Shown here: positions 38,450 to 47,559 of the stretch, one piece after another | How the letters are laid out: every line of letters starts with the position of its first letter | Position numbering within the stretch: the stretch's first letter is position 1 | Assembly (NCBI GenBank): GCA_003220495.1 | Contig: QHSP01000020.1 | Coordinates: forward strand, 52,050 to 116,049 | Direction of reading: 5' to 3' | Origin: Candidatus Rokuibacteriota bacterium | GTDB taxonomy: Bacteria > Methylomirabilota > Methylomirabilia > Rokubacteriales > CSP1-6 | DNA length: 64,000 nucleotides | Translations under genes and position numbers: made by a program | Notes under the pieces: generated by a model | Told to the model about the DNA's origin: nothing | The model's database searches: none | What the model saw: the letters and a program-made list of their open reading frames with translations, nothing else

Positions 38450-39338
38450 ACCGGTTCGCCGGCGCACCGTCGTTCTCGCCGCGCTGGCGATCTACCTCGG
38501 AGTCGCCTTCCTCTTCGTCGCCGCCCTGTCGATGGCCGTGGCACCGGCGGGCGGCGGCGGAGCGGTCTTCGGCGCACGGGTCGCCATCGTCGAGCTCGAG
38601 GGGACCATCGTCGACGTCGACGACCTGCTCCGCGAGCTGAAAGCGCACCGTGACAACCCCCAGGTCAAGGCCGTGGTGCTCAGAATCAACAGCCCGGGCG
38701 GCGTGGTCGGTCCGACCCAGGAGCTGCACGCGGCCGTCATGCGGCTGCGCGAATCCGGCAAGCCCGTGGTCGCGTCGCTCGGCGCCGTCGCGGCCTCCGG
38801 CGGCTACTACGTCGCGGTGGCCGCCGACAGGATCTACGCCAACCCGGGTACCCTGACCGGATCGATCGGCGTGATCTTCCAGCTTCCCAACCTGGACGCC
38901 CTCATGAAGAAGGTCGGGGTCGACTACGTGGTCGTAAAGGCCGGGCGCTACAAGGACATCGGAAACATCGCGCGTCCGATGAGCCCCGAGGAGCGCCGGA
39001 TCCTCCAGTCCCTGCTCGACGACGTCCACGCGCAGTTCATCTCGGCGGTCGCCGCTGGTCGAAAGCTCGACCAGGCGCAGGTCGTCGGCTTCGCCGACGG
39101 ACGCATCGTGTCGGGCGCCCAGGCGAAGGATTTGAAGATGATCGACGCCCTCGGCGGCCTCGAGGAAGCGCTCGACGGCGCGGCGATGCTCGCCGGCCTC
39201 GCACGGCCTCCGAAGGTCATCGGACCTCGTCGCAAACTGTCGATCATGGATCTCCTGCGCAATCAGCTCGACCTCCGAGGCTGGACAGGCGTCTCGCCGC
39301 TGTCGCTCATGAAGACCCCGCTCTACCTGATGGATTGA
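38418..39338 (+). CDS. sppA: Signal peptide peptidase SppA, S49 family
   Basis: A membrane-anchored S49 peptidase of 306 residues that degrades cleaved signal peptides. An N-terminal helix (VVLAALAIYLGVAFLFVAALSMAVA) anchors it. The nucleophile Ser is in LGAVAASGGYYVAVAADRIY and the general-base Lys in VKAGRYKDIGNIARP; RINSPGGVVGPTQE is the typical core. GTG 38418 is the only plausible start and overlaps the rpsA end by 32 nt: the Thr-rich N-terminus (TTTTTTTR) is the +1 frame of the S1 Asp/Glu tail. It is half the length of E. coli SppA, as in the short type. Confidence 0.93.
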   Translation: MTTTTTTTRNRPVRRRTVVLAALAIYLGVAFLFVAALSMAVAPAGGGGAVFGARVAIVELEGTIVDVDDLLRELKAHRDNPQVKAVVLRINSPGGVVGPTQELHAAVMRLRESGKPVVASLGAVAASGGYYVAVAADRIYANPGTLTGSIGVIFQLPNLDALMKKVGVDYVVVKAGRYKDIGNIARPMSPEERRILQSLLDDVHAQFISAVAAGRKLDQAQVVGFADGRIVSGAQAKDLKMIDALGGLEEALDGAAMLAGLARPPKVIGPRRKLSIMDLLRNQLDLRGWTGVSPLSLMKTPLYLMD

Positions 39339-39620
39339 GAGTCACGATTCCCCCCGAACGCTCAAGCGATATCCGAAACATCATGGCTCAACACCTCGTT
39401 GAATCGACTGAATTCGTAGTCGAAAGACTTTCGACCCCGATTCCGGACGGCTGCCAACACAGCGTGGCTGCGAAGTTTTCCGTTCCGGCTGGGTATATTC
39501 CTGAGGTAACCTGGCAGTGGTCTCTAAATGCTTACGATGGTGGACATTATTGTGTGCAGCATGCTAAGTTGCTACCGAGATCGAGCCCGGGTCACCCCCG
39601 AATTGGGACGGGAGTAGACG
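39339..39620 (+). other. 282-nt intergenic region upstream of ihfB
   Basis: Less GC-rich than its surroundings and without a credible gene. It holds the 17-nt palindrome described separately and a TATATT (39494-39499) that could be a -10, though no good -35 precedes it. It probably carries the control region of the ihfB gene. Confidence 0.5.
39419..39435. promoter_or_regulatory. Perfect 17-nt palindrome, operator-like
   Basis: GTCGAAAG-A-CTTTCGAC: two 8-base arms around one central base, 185 bases before the ihfB start. The form suits a homodimer-binding operator. No T-run follows, so it is unlikely to be a terminator of sppA. Confidence 0.45.
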
Positions 39621-39896
39621 ATGACGAAAGCCGACCTGATCGACGAGGTTTCGAAGATCTCGAGCTTGACCAAGAAGGAGACGGAAACAATCGTCAACAC
39701 GATCTTCGACAACATCACCGACGCGTTGTCGAAGGGCGACAAGGTCGAGCTTCGGGGCTTCGGGAGCTTCAGGATCCGTCACCGCAATTCGCGGAAGGGC
39801 CGCAATCCCAAGACTGGGTCGAGCGTCGACGTTCCTCAGAAACGGGTCCCCTTCTTCAAGGTAGGAAAGCGACTGCGCGAGCTCGTCAACGGCTGA
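39621..39896 (+). CDS. ihfB: Integration host factor / HU family DNA-binding protein (IhfB-like)
   Basis: A 91-residue histone-like protein. TKADLIDEVSKISSLTKKET, the GFGSFRIRHRNSRKGRNPKT beta-arm core (with the intercalating Pro in NPKTG) and VPFFKVGKRLRELV fit the HU/IHF fold. Its place shortly after rpsA mirrors E. coli rpsA-ihfB, which supports an IHF-beta role. The second family member at 52174 would be the alpha partner. Confidence 0.92.
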   Translation: MTKADLIDEVSKISSLTKKETETIVNTIFDNITDALSKGDKVELRGFGSFRIRHRNSRKGRNPKTGSSVDVPQKRVPFFKVGKRLRELVNG

Positions 39897-39912
39897 GGCT
39901 CCTGCAGGCGGT

Positions 39913-40395
39913 GTGAATCGCCTCTGGGCGCCTTGGCGCATGACGTACATCACCGCCGCCAAGACCTCCGGCGGGTGCGTGTTCTGCGAAGCCCTCTCCG
40001 GGTCGGACGACAGAAAGAGCCTGCTGCTGACGCGTCGATCCCGGGCCTTCCTGATCCTGAACCGGTATCCCTACGCCGCGGGGCACCTCATGGCCGTCGT
40101 CAACCGGCACGTCGGGACCTTGCTCGAGGCGACACCGGACGAGGTGGCGGGCGCGATGGAGCTGGTCACCCTGGCGATCTCGATCCTGTCGGCCGAGTAT
40201 CGGCCGGAGGGCTTCAACGTCGGGCTCAACCAAGGGCGGATCGCGGGCGCCGGGATCGTGGACCATCTGCACCTCCACGTCGTGCCGCGGTGGAGCGGCG
40301 ACAACAGCTTCATCGCGGTCGTGGGCGACACCCGCGTCCTTCCCGAGGATCTCGAAACCACGTACGATCGCCTCAAGGGCCGGCTCGGTGACTGA
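39913..40395 (+). CDS. HIT family hydrolase (AP4A-phosphorylase-like)
   Basis: A 160-residue histidine-triad protein. RLWAPWRMTYI at the start and GGCVFCEAL (zinc Cys pair) are typical of the HIT branch near AP4A hydrolases; the triad is in DHLHLHVVPRW. It likely cleaves dinucleoside polyphosphates or adenylylated compounds; substrate unproven. GTG 39913 is preferred since the WAPWRM block lies before the first ATG. Confidence 0.9.
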   Translation: MNRLWAPWRMTYITAAKTSGGCVFCEALSGSDDRKSLLLTRRSRAFLILNRYPYAAGHLMAVVNRHVGTLLEATPDEVAGAMELVTLAISILSAEYRPEGFNVGLNQGRIAGAGIVDHLHLHVVPRWSGDNSFIAVVGDTRVLPEDLETTYDRLKGRLGD

Positions 40396-43009
40396 TCGCG
40401 ACGACCTCACGCCGATGATGCGCCAGTACCGCGATCTGAAGCGGCGCTACCCGGATCACGTGCTCCTGTTCCGGCTGGGCGATTTCTACGAAACCTTCTT
40501 CGAGGACGCCGAGCTCGCGGCCCGACTGCTCCAGATCACCCTGACCGCGCGTCAAGGCGCGCCGATGGCGGGCATTCCCCACCACGCCTCCGACGGCTAC
40601 ATCGCGCGGCTCGTTCACGCGGGGCAGAAGATCGCGGTCTGCGAGCAGCTCGAGGCGCCCGGGCGCGAGAAGAAGCTCCTGCGGCGCGACGTCGTGAGGA
40701 TCATCACCCCAGGTACGTTGACGGATACCGCCTACCTCGAAGGAGCGGCGAACAACTTTCTGCTGGCGGTCATCGCCGGCCGCGATTCGACCGGCGTGGC
40801 GCTCGTCGACGTCTCGACCGGCGAGTTCTGGGCGGGCGAAGACGCGGGGAAGGGGACCGAGGTGCTGGCGACGGCGCTCCTGCGTCGGCCGGCCGAGATC
40901 GTCCTGCCCGATTCCGTGCGCGAGGATCCGGCGTTCCTGGCTCGCCTGCAGGCCACGGGCGCGGCGCTGACCTTCTGCGACCCGCAGACCTTCGCGCCTC
41001 GCCGCGCGGCCGCCGACCTGTGCGCCCACTTCCGCGTGGAGTCGCTCGCCGCGTTCGGCGTCGGCGATCTGACTGCGGGACTCGGAGCCGCGGCGGCCGC
41101 GCTCGCGTACCTCCGCGCGACCCAGGGCGACGCGCTCGGCCACCTGACGCGCCTGCAGCGCCTGACGGCGGCCGACGCGATGGTGCTCGACGAGACGGCC
41201 GTCGTGACCCTCGAGCTCTTGACCTCGAGCGGCGGCAGCGCGCGCGAGTCGCTCTTCGGCGTGCTCGACGAGACGGTCACCCCCATGGGCGCTCGCCTCC
41301 TGCGCCAGTGGCTCTTGCGGCCGCTCCTCGACCCGCCGGCGATCGCGGCGCGCCAGACCGCGGTCGGGGCCCTCGTCGAAGCGCCGGCCGAGCGGGCGCG
41401 ACTCTCGACGCTGTTGCGTCGAATCGGCGACGTCGAGCGACTCACGAGCCGCGCGACCCTGGGCCAGGCCCACGCGCGCGACCTCGTCGGCCTTCGCGGG
41501 TGCCTGGCACCGCTCCAGGACATCCGGCGGCTCGCCGCGGCGATGTCCGCGCCCGCGATCGCCGAGGCAGTCCGCGACCTGGCGGAGCTCGACGACCTTC
41601 ATGACTTCCTGGCCACGGCGCTCGAGGACGAGCCGCCCCTCGCGCTTCACGACGGCGGGCTGATCCGCGCGAGCTGGCACGCCGAGCTCGCGGCGATCGT
41701 GCGCGACGCGCGCGAGGCACGGGCGTGGATCGCGGGGCTCGAGGAGCGGGAGCGGGCGCGCACCGGGATCGCGAGTCTCCGGGTGCGCTTCAATCGCGTG
41801 TTCGGCTACGGCATCGAGGTCACGCATTCGCAGACCGCGCGCGTGCCCGCCGAGTACGTGCGCCGCCAGACGCTGACCGGAGCCGAGCGGTACGTGACGC
41901 CCGAGCTCAAGGACTACGAGGCGAAGGCGCTCGGCGCCGACGAGCGGCGCCGGCGGCTCGAGTACGAGCTGTTCGAGGAGGTGCGCCGCCGGGTGGCCGC
42001 GCGGGCGGAGGACCTCATGACGACGGCCCGCGCGCTGGCGCGCCTCGATGTCTTCGCGTCGCTGGCCGAGGTGGCCCACAGCCGCGGCCACGTTCGGCCC
42101 ACCGTCGACGACGGCGACGCGCTGGCGATCGTCGAAGGCCGCCACCCCGTGCTCGAGGCGCGCGCCGGAAGCCCGGTGACGCCCAACGACCTGGCGCTCG
42201 ACCACGACGCGCGTATCGTCATCCTCACCGGGCCGAACATGTCCGGGAAATCCGTCTATCTGCGGCAGACGGCGCACATCGCGATCATGGCGCAGATCGG
42301 CACCTTCGTGCCCGCGCGCGAGGCGCGCATCGGCGTGGTCGATCGCGTCTTCACGCGAGTCGGCGCCCAGGACAACCTGGCGCGTGGGCAGAGCACGTTC
42401 CTCGTGGAGATGATCGAGACCGCGACGATCCTGAACAACGTGACGCCGCGAAGCCTGGTGCTGCTCGACGAGGTCGGACGCGGGACGTCGACCTTCGACG
42501 GCCTCGCAATCGCCTGGGCGGTCGTGGAAGCCCTGCACGATCGCGGACACGGCGCGAAGGTCCTGTTCGCGACGCACTTCCACGAGCTCACGCGGCTCGC
42601 GGGTCGGCTCGGCGGCGTCCGCAACTTCCACGTCGCCGTCCGCGAGTGGAACGACGAGATCGTGTTCCTCCACAAAGTGCGGCCGGGCGGCACCGACCGG
42701 AGCTACGGCATCCAGGTCGCGCGGCTCGCGGGCCTGCCGGCCGCGGTCATCGCGCGCTCCAAGGCGCTCCTGGCCGAGCTCGAGGACGCGGGCCAGCTGC
42801 GGACGGATGCGAGCGACGCCGTGCAGCTCGGGCTCTTCGCGCCCTCGGCGCCCGATCCGCTGCTCGCCGAGCTGGCGAGCCTCGACCTGGCGCATCTGAC
42901 GCCGCTCGAGGCGCTGAACATCCTGGCGAAGTGGCAAATGCGGAGCCGGGACGCTGCCGTGTCAGGCCACCCTCGGTCGGAGCCGGGCTCATGGACCCCG
43001 CTACAATAA
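40388..43009 (+). CDS. mutS: DNA mismatch repair protein MutS
   Basis: 873 residues from GTG 40388. Mismatch-binding domain I has LLFRLGDFYETFFEDA with the F-x-E motif; the ATPase domain has Walker A GPNMSGKSVYLRQTAH, LVLLDEVGRGTSTFDG and KVLFATHFHELTRLA. It recognises mismatches and recruits MutL, encoded next with a 19-nt overlap. It overlaps the HIT gene by 8 nt. Confidence 0.97.
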   Translation: MTDRDDLTPMMRQYRDLKRRYPDHVLLFRLGDFYETFFEDAELAARLLQITLTARQGAPMAGIPHHASDGYIARLVHAGQKIAVCEQLEAPGREKKLLRRDVVRIITPGTLTDTAYLEGAANNFLLAVIAGRDSTGVALVDVSTGEFWAGEDAGKGTEVLATALLRRPAEIVLPDSVREDPAFLARLQATGAALTFCDPQTFAPRRAAADLCAHFRVESLAAFGVGDLTAGLGAAAAALAYLRATQGDALGHLTRLQRLTAADAMVLDETAVVTLELLTSSGGSARESLFGVLDETVTPMGARLLRQWLLRPLLDPPAIAARQTAVGALVEAPAERARLSTLLRRIGDVERLTSRATLGQAHARDLVGLRGCLAPLQDIRRLAAAMSAPAIAEAVRDLAELDDLHDFLATALEDEPPLALHDGGLIRASWHAELAAIVRDAREARAWIAGLEERERARTGIASLRVRFNRVFGYGIEVTHSQTARVPAEYVRRQTLTGAERYVTPELKDYEAKALGADERRRRLEYELFEEVRRRVAARAEDLMTTARALARLDVFASLAEVAHSRGHVRPTVDDGDALAIVEGRHPVLEARAGSPVTPNDLALDHDARIVILTGPNMSGKSVYLRQTAHIAIMAQIGTFVPAREARIGVVDRVFTRVGAQDNLARGQSTFLVEMIETATILNNVTPRSLVLLDEVGRGTSTFDGLAIAWAVVEALHDRGHGAKVLFATHFHELTRLAGRLGGVRNFHVAVREWNDEIVFLHKVRPGGTDRSYGIQVARLAGLPAAVIARSKALLAELEDAGQLRTDASDAVQLGLFAPSAPDPLLAELASLDLAHLTPLEALNILAKWQMRSRDAAVSGHPRSEPGSWTPLQ

Positions 43010-44676
43010 AAATCCGGCGACTGCCCGACCACCTCGTCAACAAGATCGCCGCCGGAGAGGTCGTCGAGCGTCCGGCTTCCGCCGTGAAGGAGCTGGTCGA
43101 GAACGCGCTGGACGCCGGAGCCTTGACGGTCACCGTCGACCTGCGCGACGGCGGGAGCGCGCTGATCCGCGTCACCGACGACGGCATGGGGATGACGGCG
43201 GACGAGCTGCCGCTCGCTCTCGAGCGTCACGCGACGTCCAAGCTGGCGCGCGACGAGGACCTCGACGCGATCGCGACCCTGGGGTTCCGCGGCGAGGCGC
43301 TGGCGGCCATTTGCGCCGTCTCGCGCTTCACGCTCACGAGCTGTGCGCGCGGCGCCTCGCAGGGGCTGCGCCTGGCCGGCGAAGGCGGCACGGTCAAGCA
43401 GCGGCTCGAGGTGCCGGCCGACTCCGGCACGAGCGTCGAGGTCCGCGATCTCTTCTTCAACACCCCGGCGCGGCTCAAGTTCCTGAAGTCCTCGGCGACC
43501 GAGCTGTCGGCGAGTCTCCGCGCGCTGACCCCGCTGGCGCTGGCGCACCCGCAGACCCACGTGCGTGTGGCGAACAACGGGCGCGCCGTGCTGACGGCTC
43601 CCGCCGCGACCGAGCTGCGCCCCCGCGTCGGCGCCGTCTGGGGCCACGACGTCGCCGCGCGCTTGCTGGCCGTCGACCGGACCGAGCACGGCGTGGGCGT
43701 GCGCGGGCTGATCAGCCCGCCCGATCTCGCGCGCGGCAACCGTGACGAGATCGTCCTGATCGTGAACGGCCGGCCGGTGCGAGATCCGGCGCTCCTGCAA
43801 GCGACGCTCGACGCGTATCGGCCGTTGCTGCCGCGCGACCGGTTCCCGGTGGTCCTGCTCGCGATCACCCTGGCGGAGGCCGACGTGGACGTCAACGTGC
43901 ACCCCACGAAGGCGTGGGTGCGGTTCCGGCATCCGCGGCTGATCTACGAGATGGTGGCGACGGCAACGCTCGGCGGTCTGCGCCGTCCGGCGGTGATTCC
44001 CGACGTGGGACCGCGCGGCGACGATCGTCTCGACGAGGCGGCGCCGGCCGGCGTGGCCGAGCAGACGGCGCTCTTCGGCGTGACGGCCGCGCTGGAGCCG
44101 CGGACCCTGTTCGGGCGCGTCCTCGGGCAAGTGCAGGACACGTTCGTCGTCTCGACCTCGGACGAAGAGGTGTTCTTCCTCGACCAGCACGTGGCCCACG
44201 AGCGCGTGCTGTTCGAGCGTCTGCAGCACGAGCTTCGCGACGGCATACCTGCCGCCCAGGCCCTTCTCTTCCCAGAGCCGCTGGAGCTGCCGCCGGCCTC
44301 CTGCGCCTTGCTCGAGCGCTGGCGCGCGCCGCTCGAGCGCCTCGGCTTCGCGTTCGAGGGGCTGGGCACCGCGACGGTCGTGGTCCGGGCGGTGCCGGCG
44401 CTCCTGAAGGGCAACGAGCCGAAGCGCCTCATCGAGGCCGCTGTGGACGAGTTCGGCGGACCCGGGGTCGGCGAGCCGACGCTCGACCGGGCGCTCGCGT
44501 TCGTGGCGTGCCGCGCGGCGGTGAAGGCGAACATGCCGCTGGGGCGCGAGGAGATGGATCGCCTGGTGGCCGAGCTCTCCACGACCGAGACGCCCTACTT
44601 CTGTCCGCATGGACGCCCCATCGTCAGCCGCGTGTCGCTTCACGACATCCGGCGGGAGCTCAAGCGCACGTGGTAG
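42991..44676 (+). CDS. mutL: DNA mismatch repair protein MutL, endonuclease type
   Basis: 561 residues. The GHKL ATPase domain shows IAAGEVVERPASAVKELVEN, DDGMGM, LGFRGEALAAI and FFNTPARLKF. The C-terminal domain contains DQHVAHERVLFE (metal site of the DQHA-x2-E-x4-E type, with Val for Ala), ACRAAVKAN and CPHGRP, the other endonuclease motifs. This indicates a MutH-independent, nicking MutL. The ATG at 42991 lies inside the mutS end. Confidence 0.95.
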   Translation: MDPATIKIRRLPDHLVNKIAAGEVVERPASAVKELVENALDAGALTVTVDLRDGGSALIRVTDDGMGMTADELPLALERHATSKLARDEDLDAIATLGFRGEALAAICAVSRFTLTSCARGASQGLRLAGEGGTVKQRLEVPADSGTSVEVRDLFFNTPARLKFLKSSATELSASLRALTPLALAHPQTHVRVANNGRAVLTAPAATELRPRVGAVWGHDVAARLLAVDRTEHGVGVRGLISPPDLARGNRDEIVLIVNGRPVRDPALLQATLDAYRPLLPRDRFPVVLLAITLAEADVDVNVHPTKAWVRFRHPRLIYEMVATATLGGLRRPAVIPDVGPRGDDRLDEAAPAGVAEQTALFGVTAALEPRTLFGRVLGQVQDTFVVSTSDEEVFFLDQHVAHERVLFERLQHELRDGIPAAQALLFPEPLELPPASCALLERWRAPLERLGFAFEGLGTATVVVRAVPALLKGNEPKRLIEAAVDEFGGPGVGEPTLDRALAFVACRAAVKANMPLGREEMDRLVAELSTTETPYFCPHGRPIVSRVSLHDIRRELKRTW

Positions 44677-44726
44677 CTACAAGCGCCGCGGGCAGAATAG
44701 CCGGAAAACGGGCTGATACACTGAGG

Positions 44727-45677
44727 ATGGTGAGCGAGAGCGTGAAGGTCCCCCTGGTCGTGATCGCCGGACCCACCGGGGTGGGGAAGACCGCGGTAGC
44801 GGCGGCGCTGGCGCGGCGGGTGGCGATCGAGGTCGTCAGCGCGGACTCGCGTCAGGTCTATCGCGGCATGGACGTGGCGACGGGCAAGCCGAGCGCCGAG
44901 ACACGACGCGCGGTCGTTCATCACCTCGTCGACGTGGTCGATCCCGACGACCGATATCAGGCGGCCCGCTTCCGCAACGACGCGGCGGCGGCGATCGAGG
45001 CGATCCGCGAGCGCTCGTGTCTGCCGGTCGTCGTCGGGGGCACCGGCCTCTACGTCCGCGCGCTCCTGCGAGGGCTCGACCCGGCGCCGCCGGCCGACCC
45101 CGCGTTCAGGCGCGAGCTCGCGTCGATCGCGGCCGCCGAGGGTCGCGCCTCACTCCACGCCCGGCTGAGCCTCGCCGCGCCCGCGGTCGCGCGGCGACTG
45201 CACCCCAACGATCACGTGCGCGTCGTGCGGGCGCTCGAGCTGGCTCGCACTGGTGCCAGCACCCTGGAGCAAGAGCGCTGGCGCGAGCCGGTCGAATCGT
45301 ACGACGTCACCTACTTCGGTCTCACGTTGGACCGGCAAGCGCTGGCCCGGCGGCTGACCGCGCGGGCCGCGGCATTCGTCGACGCGGGGCTGCGGGGCGA
45401 GGTCGAGCGCCTGCTCGCGCGCGGCTACGATCCGTCGCTGCCGTCGCTGCAGTCGATCGGGTACCGCGAGTTCGTCCGGGTCGTGCGCGACGGGCTCGAT
45501 CCGGCCGAAGCCCTTCGGCTCATGCAGCGCGACACCGTGCGATACGCCAAGCGACAGTGGACCTGGTTCGCGCGCGAGCCGGACATCGAGTGGATCGACG
45601 TGGACAAGGCCGGCGGCGCCGAGGGCACCGCCGAGCTGATCGCATCGGCGCTGGCACGAGGAGGCGTGCTCGGATGA
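44727..45677 (+). CDS. miaA: tRNA dimethylallyltransferase
   Basis: MiaA prenylates A37 of tRNAs reading UNN codons. P-loop VVIAGPTGVGKTAVAAALA, SADSRQVYRGMDVATGKP, HHLVDVVDPD and VVVGGTGLYVRALLRGL are diagnostic, as is QSIGYREF and the C-terminal RDTVRYAKRQWTWF. 316 residues from ATG 44727 (GTG 44730 also possible). The mutL-miaA-(hfq)-hflX arrangement is common; hfq is absent here. Confidence 0.95.
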   Translation: MVSESVKVPLVVIAGPTGVGKTAVAAALARRVAIEVVSADSRQVYRGMDVATGKPSAETRRAVVHHLVDVVDPDDRYQAARFRNDAAAAIEAIRERSCLPVVVGGTGLYVRALLRGLDPAPPADPAFRRELASIAAAEGRASLHARLSLAAPAVARRLHPNDHVRVVRALELARTGASTLEQERWREPVESYDVTYFGLTLDRQALARRLTARAAAFVDAGLRGEVERLLARGYDPSLPSLQSIGYREFVRVVRDGLDPAEALRLMQRDTVRYAKRQWTWFAREPDIEWIDVDKAGGAEGTAELIASALARGGVLG

Positions 45678-46969
45678 AGCGTGTCGCGACCAGTACGCGG
45701 GCGACGCGCGAGCGCGCCGTGATCGCCGCGCTGCGCCGACCCTCGCAGCGTCGGTTCCAGGTCGACGAGTCGCTGGAAGAGCTGGCGGGGCTGGTGACCG
45801 CGGCCGGCGGCACCGTCGTGGGCCGGATCACGCAGGACCGCGCGGCGCCGGCGCCGGGGCTCTTCTTCGGGCGCGGCAAGATCGACCAGATCGGGCAGGC
45901 CGCGCGCGAGGCCTCCGCGGTGCTCTTCGTGTCCGACGACCCGCTCTCGCCGATCCAGGAGCGCAACATCTCCCAGGCACTCGGCATCAAGGTCATCGAC
46001 CGGACGGCGCTGATCCTCGACATCTTCGCCCAGCGCGCGCGCACGAGCGAGGGCAAGCTCCAGGTCGAGCTCGCGCAGCTCACCTACCTGTTGCCGCGGC
46101 TCGTCGGCCAGTGGACGCACCTCGAGCGGCTGGGCGGCGGCATCGGCACGCGCGGACCGGGCGAGACCCAGCTCGAATCCGACCGGCGGGCGATTCGACG
46201 GAAGGTGATGCAGATTCGCCGGCAGCTCGACAGTGTGCAGGTGCATCGGCGTCTGCAGCGTCAGGGGCGGCGGCGCTCCGGCGTTCCGGTCGTCGCGCTC
46301 GTCGGCTACACCAACGCGGGCAAGACGACTCTGCTGAACCGCCTGGCGGGCTCTCAGCTCACGGCGGCCGATCAGCTGTTCGTGACCCTCGATCCGGCCG
46401 CACGGCTGGTGGAGCCGGAAGGAGGCCGCCGTTTCGTCCTGACCGACACCGTGGGATTCATCCGCAAGCTCCCGCACGAGCTCGTCGCGGCGTTCCGCGC
46501 GACTCTGGAGGAGCTCGCCGATGCCGACGTGCTGCTGCACGTGGTGGACGCGAGCCATCCGGCGCTCGAGGACCACATGAAGGCCGTCGACGATCTCCTG
46601 GGCGAGCTCGGCGTCGCCGATCGTCCGACCATGCTGGTCATGAACAAGATCGATCGGCTCGAGACCGACCCCGCGGTCCTGGCGGCTCGGAGCGACGCGA
46701 TCGCGATCTCGGCGGCCGACGGGACCGGCATCAACACGCTCCTCGCGGCCATCGAGCGCGCGCTCCCGCCCGTCGGAAACCTGACCTTGCGGATTCCGCA
46801 CGGCGAAGGCGCCTCGCTCGCGCTCTGCTACGAGCGCGGGCGAGTGCTGGCGCGTCGCGATACGCCGGGTCACGTCGAGCTGGACGTGGATCTTCCGGTC
46901 GGGCTTCTCGGCGCGCTGGCGCGCTATCGCGTCATCGAATCCGGGCCCGCCGCCGGAATGGTAGACTGA
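45674..46969 (+). CDS. hflX: Ribosome-associated GTPase HflX
   Basis: 431 residues. The N-terminal HflX domain has FFGRGKIDQIG and IKVIDRTALILDIFAQRARTSEGKLQVELAQL, with GGIGTRGPGETQLESDRR linking to the G domain: G1 GYTNAGKTTLLNRL, G3 DTVGFIRKLPHEL, G4 NKID. HflX rescues stalled or heat-damaged ribosomes. ATG 45674 overlaps the miaA stop (ATGA). A Gly-rich linker and short C-terminal region complete it. Confidence 0.95.
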   Translation: MKRVATSTRATRERAVIAALRRPSQRRFQVDESLEELAGLVTAAGGTVVGRITQDRAAPAPGLFFGRGKIDQIGQAAREASAVLFVSDDPLSPIQERNISQALGIKVIDRTALILDIFAQRARTSEGKLQVELAQLTYLLPRLVGQWTHLERLGGGIGTRGPGETQLESDRRAIRRKVMQIRRQLDSVQVHRRLQRQGRRRSGVPVVALVGYTNAGKTTLLNRLAGSQLTAADQLFVTLDPAARLVEPEGGRRFVLTDTVGFIRKLPHELVAAFRATLEELADADVLLHVVDASHPALEDHMKAVDDLLGELGVADRPTMLVMNKIDRLETDPAVLAARSDAIAISAADGTGINTLLAAIERALPPVGNLTLRIPHGEGASLALCYERGRVLARRDTPGHVELDVDLPVGLLGALARYRVIESGPAAGMVD

Positions 46970-46976
46970 GCGCTCC

Positions 46977-47549
46977 ATGGGAATCGCCAACTGGCTGACT
47001 CTGCTCCGGATCCTCCTGATCCCCGTGTTCGTGACCTTGCTCGTCTACCGGCGGCCGGGTCCCGCGCTGATCGTGTTCGGGGTTGCCGCGCTGACCGACC
47101 TGCTCGACGGGTGGGCGGCGCGCCACTGGAAGGACGAAAGCTCGCTCGGCGCCTTCCTCGATCCGATGGCAGACAAGCTCCTGCTGACGTCGTCGTTCAT
47201 CACCTTGACGTACCTGAAGGCGCTTCCGTTCTGGATCGCTGCGGTGGTGATCAGCCGCGACGTGATCCTGGTCCTGGGCGCGCTGCTGATCTACATGCTG
47301 GGTGGCCGCATCCGGCCGCGTCCGACCTGGGCGGGGAAGGCGGCAACCTTGTTCCAGGTCCTCGCGGTCCTCAGCGGCTTGCTCGCGCGCTACTTCCAGG
47401 TGCATCTGGCGCCCCAGTCCGTGCTCTGGCTCGCGGCGGGCTTCACGGTGATCTCGGGCCTGCAGTACATCGTCCAGGGCATGCGCTTTCTCAACGCCTC
47501 TCCCGCCGTCGAGCGGGAGGAGTCCCCTGAAAACGCCCTGTACCGCTGA
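46977..47549 (+). CDS. pgsA: CDP-diacylglycerol--glycerol-3-phosphate 3-phosphatidyltransferase
   Basis: An integral membrane CDP-alcohol phosphotransferase of 190 residues, committing CDP-DAG to phosphatidylglycerol. The metal-site motif is in DLLDGWAARHWKDESSLGAF followed by LDPMADKLLL (D-G-x2-A-R-x8-G-x3-D-x3-D pattern). Four to six hydrophobic helices are seen. The neighbouring TAGACT (46962-46967) could be a -10 but is inside hflX. PgsA is called by family; phosphatidylserine or inositol synthases share the motif. Confidence 0.9.
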   Translation: MGIANWLTLLRILLIPVFVTLLVYRRPGPALIVFGVAALTDLLDGWAARHWKDESSLGAFLDPMADKLLLTSSFITLTYLKALPFWIAAVVISRDVILVLGALLIYMLGGRIRPRPTWAGKAATLFQVLAVLSGLLARYFQVHLAPQSVLWLAAGFTVISGLQYIVQGMRFLNASPAVEREESPENALYR

Positions 47550-47559
47550 GCCGGCAGGC

